NCBI GenBank assembly: GCA_035254305.1
Contig: DATFAS010000068.1
Location: 1 to 8,053, forward strand
Direction: 5' to 3'
DNA from: DATFAS01 sp035254305
GTDB taxonomy: Bacteria > Bacillota > Bacilli > Aneurinibacillales > RAOX-1
Length of the DNA: 8,053 nt
Part shown: positions 6,870 to 8,053 of the stretch, piece after piece
Layout of the letters: every line of letters starts with the position of its first letter
Numbering within the stretch: position 1 is the first letter of the stretch
Notes under the pieces: model-generated
Told to the model about the DNA's origin: nothing
What the model saw: the letters and a program-made list of their open reading frames with translations, nothing else
The model's database searches: none
Program-made: the position numbers and the translations under genes

Positions 6870-6942
6870 TTTCCTTTAGTTTCTTCATCACCATTACATA
6901 ATCATTACTTTTTTATAAATATCTTCCAGTTTTTTGATATTA

Positions 6943-6972
6943 TTGCACTATCGTTATATTTTTTTTGCACTA
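6943..6972. repeat. Direct repeat TTGCACTA, two copies 22 bp apart
   Basis: Identical octamers occur at 6943-6950 and 6965-6972 and read TAGTGCAA on the coding strand. The 22-bp period places both on nearly the same DNA face. The flanks are A/T runs. It is a candidate activator or repressor site. Confidence 0.35.
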
Positions 6973-7026
6973 ATGGTATTTCTTAATTCAACAAGGTAAA
7001 ACTTGGCCGGATAGAATTCAAGGAAT

Positions 7027-7101
7027 TTATAAAATCTGATACACTTAAAAAGGGTACAGACCACTGCACCCAAAACTTATAAATTCTTATACGTTTAAAA
7101 A
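7027..7101. repeat. 25-bp imperfect direct repeat, 50 bp apart
   Basis: Positions 7027-7051 and 7077-7101 match at 21 of 25 bases (shared core TTATAAA.TCT.ATAC, then TTAAAAA). The copy at 7077-7101 overlaps the T-tract of the terminator. The 50-bp spacing is close to five helical turns. It may be a binding site or a local duplication. Confidence 0.4.
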
Positions 7102-7145
7102 AGACTGTAGGGTAACTCGATTTTGATCGAGTTACCCTACAGTCT
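7097..7145 (-). terminator. Intrinsic terminator of the choline kinase-like gene
   Basis: A perfect 20-bp inverted repeat (7102-7121 with 7126-7145) encloses a 4-nt loop (7122-7125). On the minus strand it is followed by six T residues (7102-7097). It starts 10 nt after the stop codon at 7156. On the plus strand there is no T-run after the stem, so it acts in one direction. It separates this gene from the cut operon. Confidence 0.93.
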
Positions 7146-7155
7146 CAATAGGTAT

Positions 7156-8053
7156 CTAATTCTTTACCAAATCGGCAATAGAATAATCTGAGGAATCAGT
7201 AATTGCCTTGATATTTTTTCGAAAGCGTTCGTACCTAAAGTAACAATAGTCAAGAAAATCGTCTCCATTGTAGTGTCTAATCAATGCCCAAACTGTCCAG
7301 AGCAAATCCTGCGCAATCATAAAGCATTTTATTTTAAGTACTTCTTCAGGCGTCGGTAATTGACCATAGTAGTCGAAAATAAAATATTGAATGGATTCTT
7401 CAGTCAATTTAGATTCAAGAATATATGCGGCTACATCCCAGCTAGGATCATTCATTCCAGAATACTCCCAATCTATAAGGTAGGCTCTGCCATTGCTATT
7501 GATAATGAAGTTTTCAGGTACAGTGTCATTATGACATGGATAAGAAAATGTATGTTCAATATTTTCCCCCATAAAATCTAGCAATTTTTCTTTCAATATT
7601 GCATAGTCATAGAAAAAATCACCGTTAAGTTCTTTAACGATCTGTTCATACTTATTCAATTCTTTTTGCCAATCAAAGGAATTAGGAAACGGCTTAGGGC
7701 TAGAGTGTATTCTTTTCATCAATTTTGAAACTGTTCTCAAGTTAGTTGGAGAGGATGGATCGGCAAGTGCAACATTTTGGCTGTTTTTAATGTAAACACT
7801 AATTTTAACTCCGATAAGCTCATCAAAATAAACACACTCAGAATTCAGACCGAGCTCAGAAGCTATATTATTATTGACCTTTTCAAGCTTTCTATCAATC
7901 ATTTGGTTGGTCATTTTACCCGGTTTTCGAATAACATACTCTTCTCCCTTAATGGTCATTATATAGTTGTAATTGGTAAGTCCGCCAGCAAAACGGGATT
8001 TATCGAATATAATAGTATCATCATTGAAAATGAACTGTAATTTTTCTTGTATT
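7156..8053 (-). CDS. LicA-type choline kinase-like phosphotransferase, 5' end outside window
   Basis: The protein probably phosphorylates choline or a related small alcohol with ATP in the cytoplasm. The catalytic loop is HNDTVPENFI, which has the Brenner HxDxxxxN pattern, and the metal-binding segment is IDWEYSGMNDPSWDVAAY, both as in LicA and choline/ethanolamine kinases. An ATG at 7959 exists, but the frame stays open upstream. It reads FDKSRFAGGLTNYNYIM just before that ATG, which is the conserved glycine-rich nucleotide loop (GGLTN.NY) of LicA proteins. The real start is therefore beyond the right edge; about 298 codons are visible. It could be a stand-alone kinase of about 300 residues or the kinase half of a nucleotidyltransferase-kinase fusion. 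A terminator follows 10 nt after the stop, so it is a separate transcription unit from the cut genes. Confidence 0.88.
   Translation of the reverse strand, partial: IQEKLQFIFNDDTIIFDKSRFAGGLTNYNYIMTIKGEEYVIRKPGKMTNQMIDRKLEKVNNNIASELGLNSECVYFDELIGVKISVYIKNSQNVALADPSSPTNLRTVSKLMKRIHSSPKPFPNSFDWQKELNKYEQIVKELNGDFFYDYAILKEKLLDFMGENIEHTFSYPCHNDTVPENFIINSNGRAYLIDWEYSGMNDPSWDVAAYILESKLTEESIQYFIFDYYGQLPTPEEVLKIKCFMIAQDLLWTVWALIRHYNGDDFLDYCYFRYERFRKNIKAITDSSDYSIADLVKN

Larger units (their letters stand above)
6747..7096 (-). promoter_or_regulatory. Gene-free control region upstream of the cut operon
   Basis: About 350 bp between the terminator of the choline kinase-like gene and the transporter start hold no supported ORF on either strand. 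The stretch is very AT-rich and is the only sizeable noncoding region before the operon, so the main promoter probably lies here. I could not find a convincing -35/-10 pair with 16-18 bp spacing, nor a sigma-54 GG/GC element. The best -35-like hexamer, TTTACA (6808-6803 on the minus strand), lacks a good partner. Three direct-repeat sets and one palindrome inside it are listed separately. Confidence 0.5.

Noticed and set aside
7960..8053. Start of the kinase gene at ATG 7959 with a noncoding upstream region
   Set aside because: The in-frame upstream sequence encodes the conserved GGLTN.NY loop, so it is coding.
1..8053. CRISPR array, tRNA, rRNA or insertion sequence
   Set aside because: No regularly spaced repeat units, no cloverleaf-like sequence and no transposase or terminal repeats were seen.

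Overview
The window holds part of a choline-degrading bacterial microcompartment (BMC) locus. Every supported gene is on the minus strand, so transcription runs from high to low coordinates. The AT-rich sequence, strong Shine-Dalgarno sites (GGAGG-like), GTG and TTG starts, and an oxygen-sensitive glycyl radical enzyme suggest an anaerobic or facultative low-GC Bacillota (clostridial type). The species cannot be named from this window.

Layout in transcription order. (1) 8053-7156: a LicA-type choline kinase-like protein. Its reading frame stays open through the right edge, so its true start lies outside the window. A strong intrinsic terminator (7145-7097) closes this unit. (2) 7096-6747: about 350 bp with no gene, the likely control region of the cut operon. 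It contains three sets of direct repeats and one short palindrome. (3) 6746-5631: a ten-helix transporter of the drug/metabolite transporter (DMT) superfamily. (4) 5536-5270: an 88-residue protein with a winged-helix-like pattern. (5) 5198-4905 and 4878-4576: two BMC-H shell proteins. (6) 4535-1989: CutC, choline trimethylamine-lyase, starting at a TTG and carrying an N-terminal encapsulation-type helix. (7) 1966-1013: CutD, its radical SAM activase. (8) 981-628: a circularly permuted shell protein of the EutS/PduU/CutR type. (9) 497 to beyond 1: an EutT-like protein, cut off by the left edge.

How they work together: the transporter probably moves choline or an amine. CutD installs a glycyl radical on CutC, and CutC splits choline into trimethylamine and acetaldehyde inside the protein shell. 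The enzymes that would consume acetaldehyde (aldehyde and alcohol dehydrogenases, phosphotransacylase) and a pentameric vertex protein are not in the window. They are expected beyond the left edge. The short CutC without a large N-terminal extension resembles the Desulfovibrio/Firmicutes type of cut locus rather than the enterobacterial long-CutC type.

The core system is known. The less explained parts are the small winged-helix-like protein, the EutT-like protein without a visible metal motif in a B12-independent pathway, a possible frameshift-dependent 40-codon ORF between the last shell gene and the EutT-like gene, and the repeat-rich upstream region.
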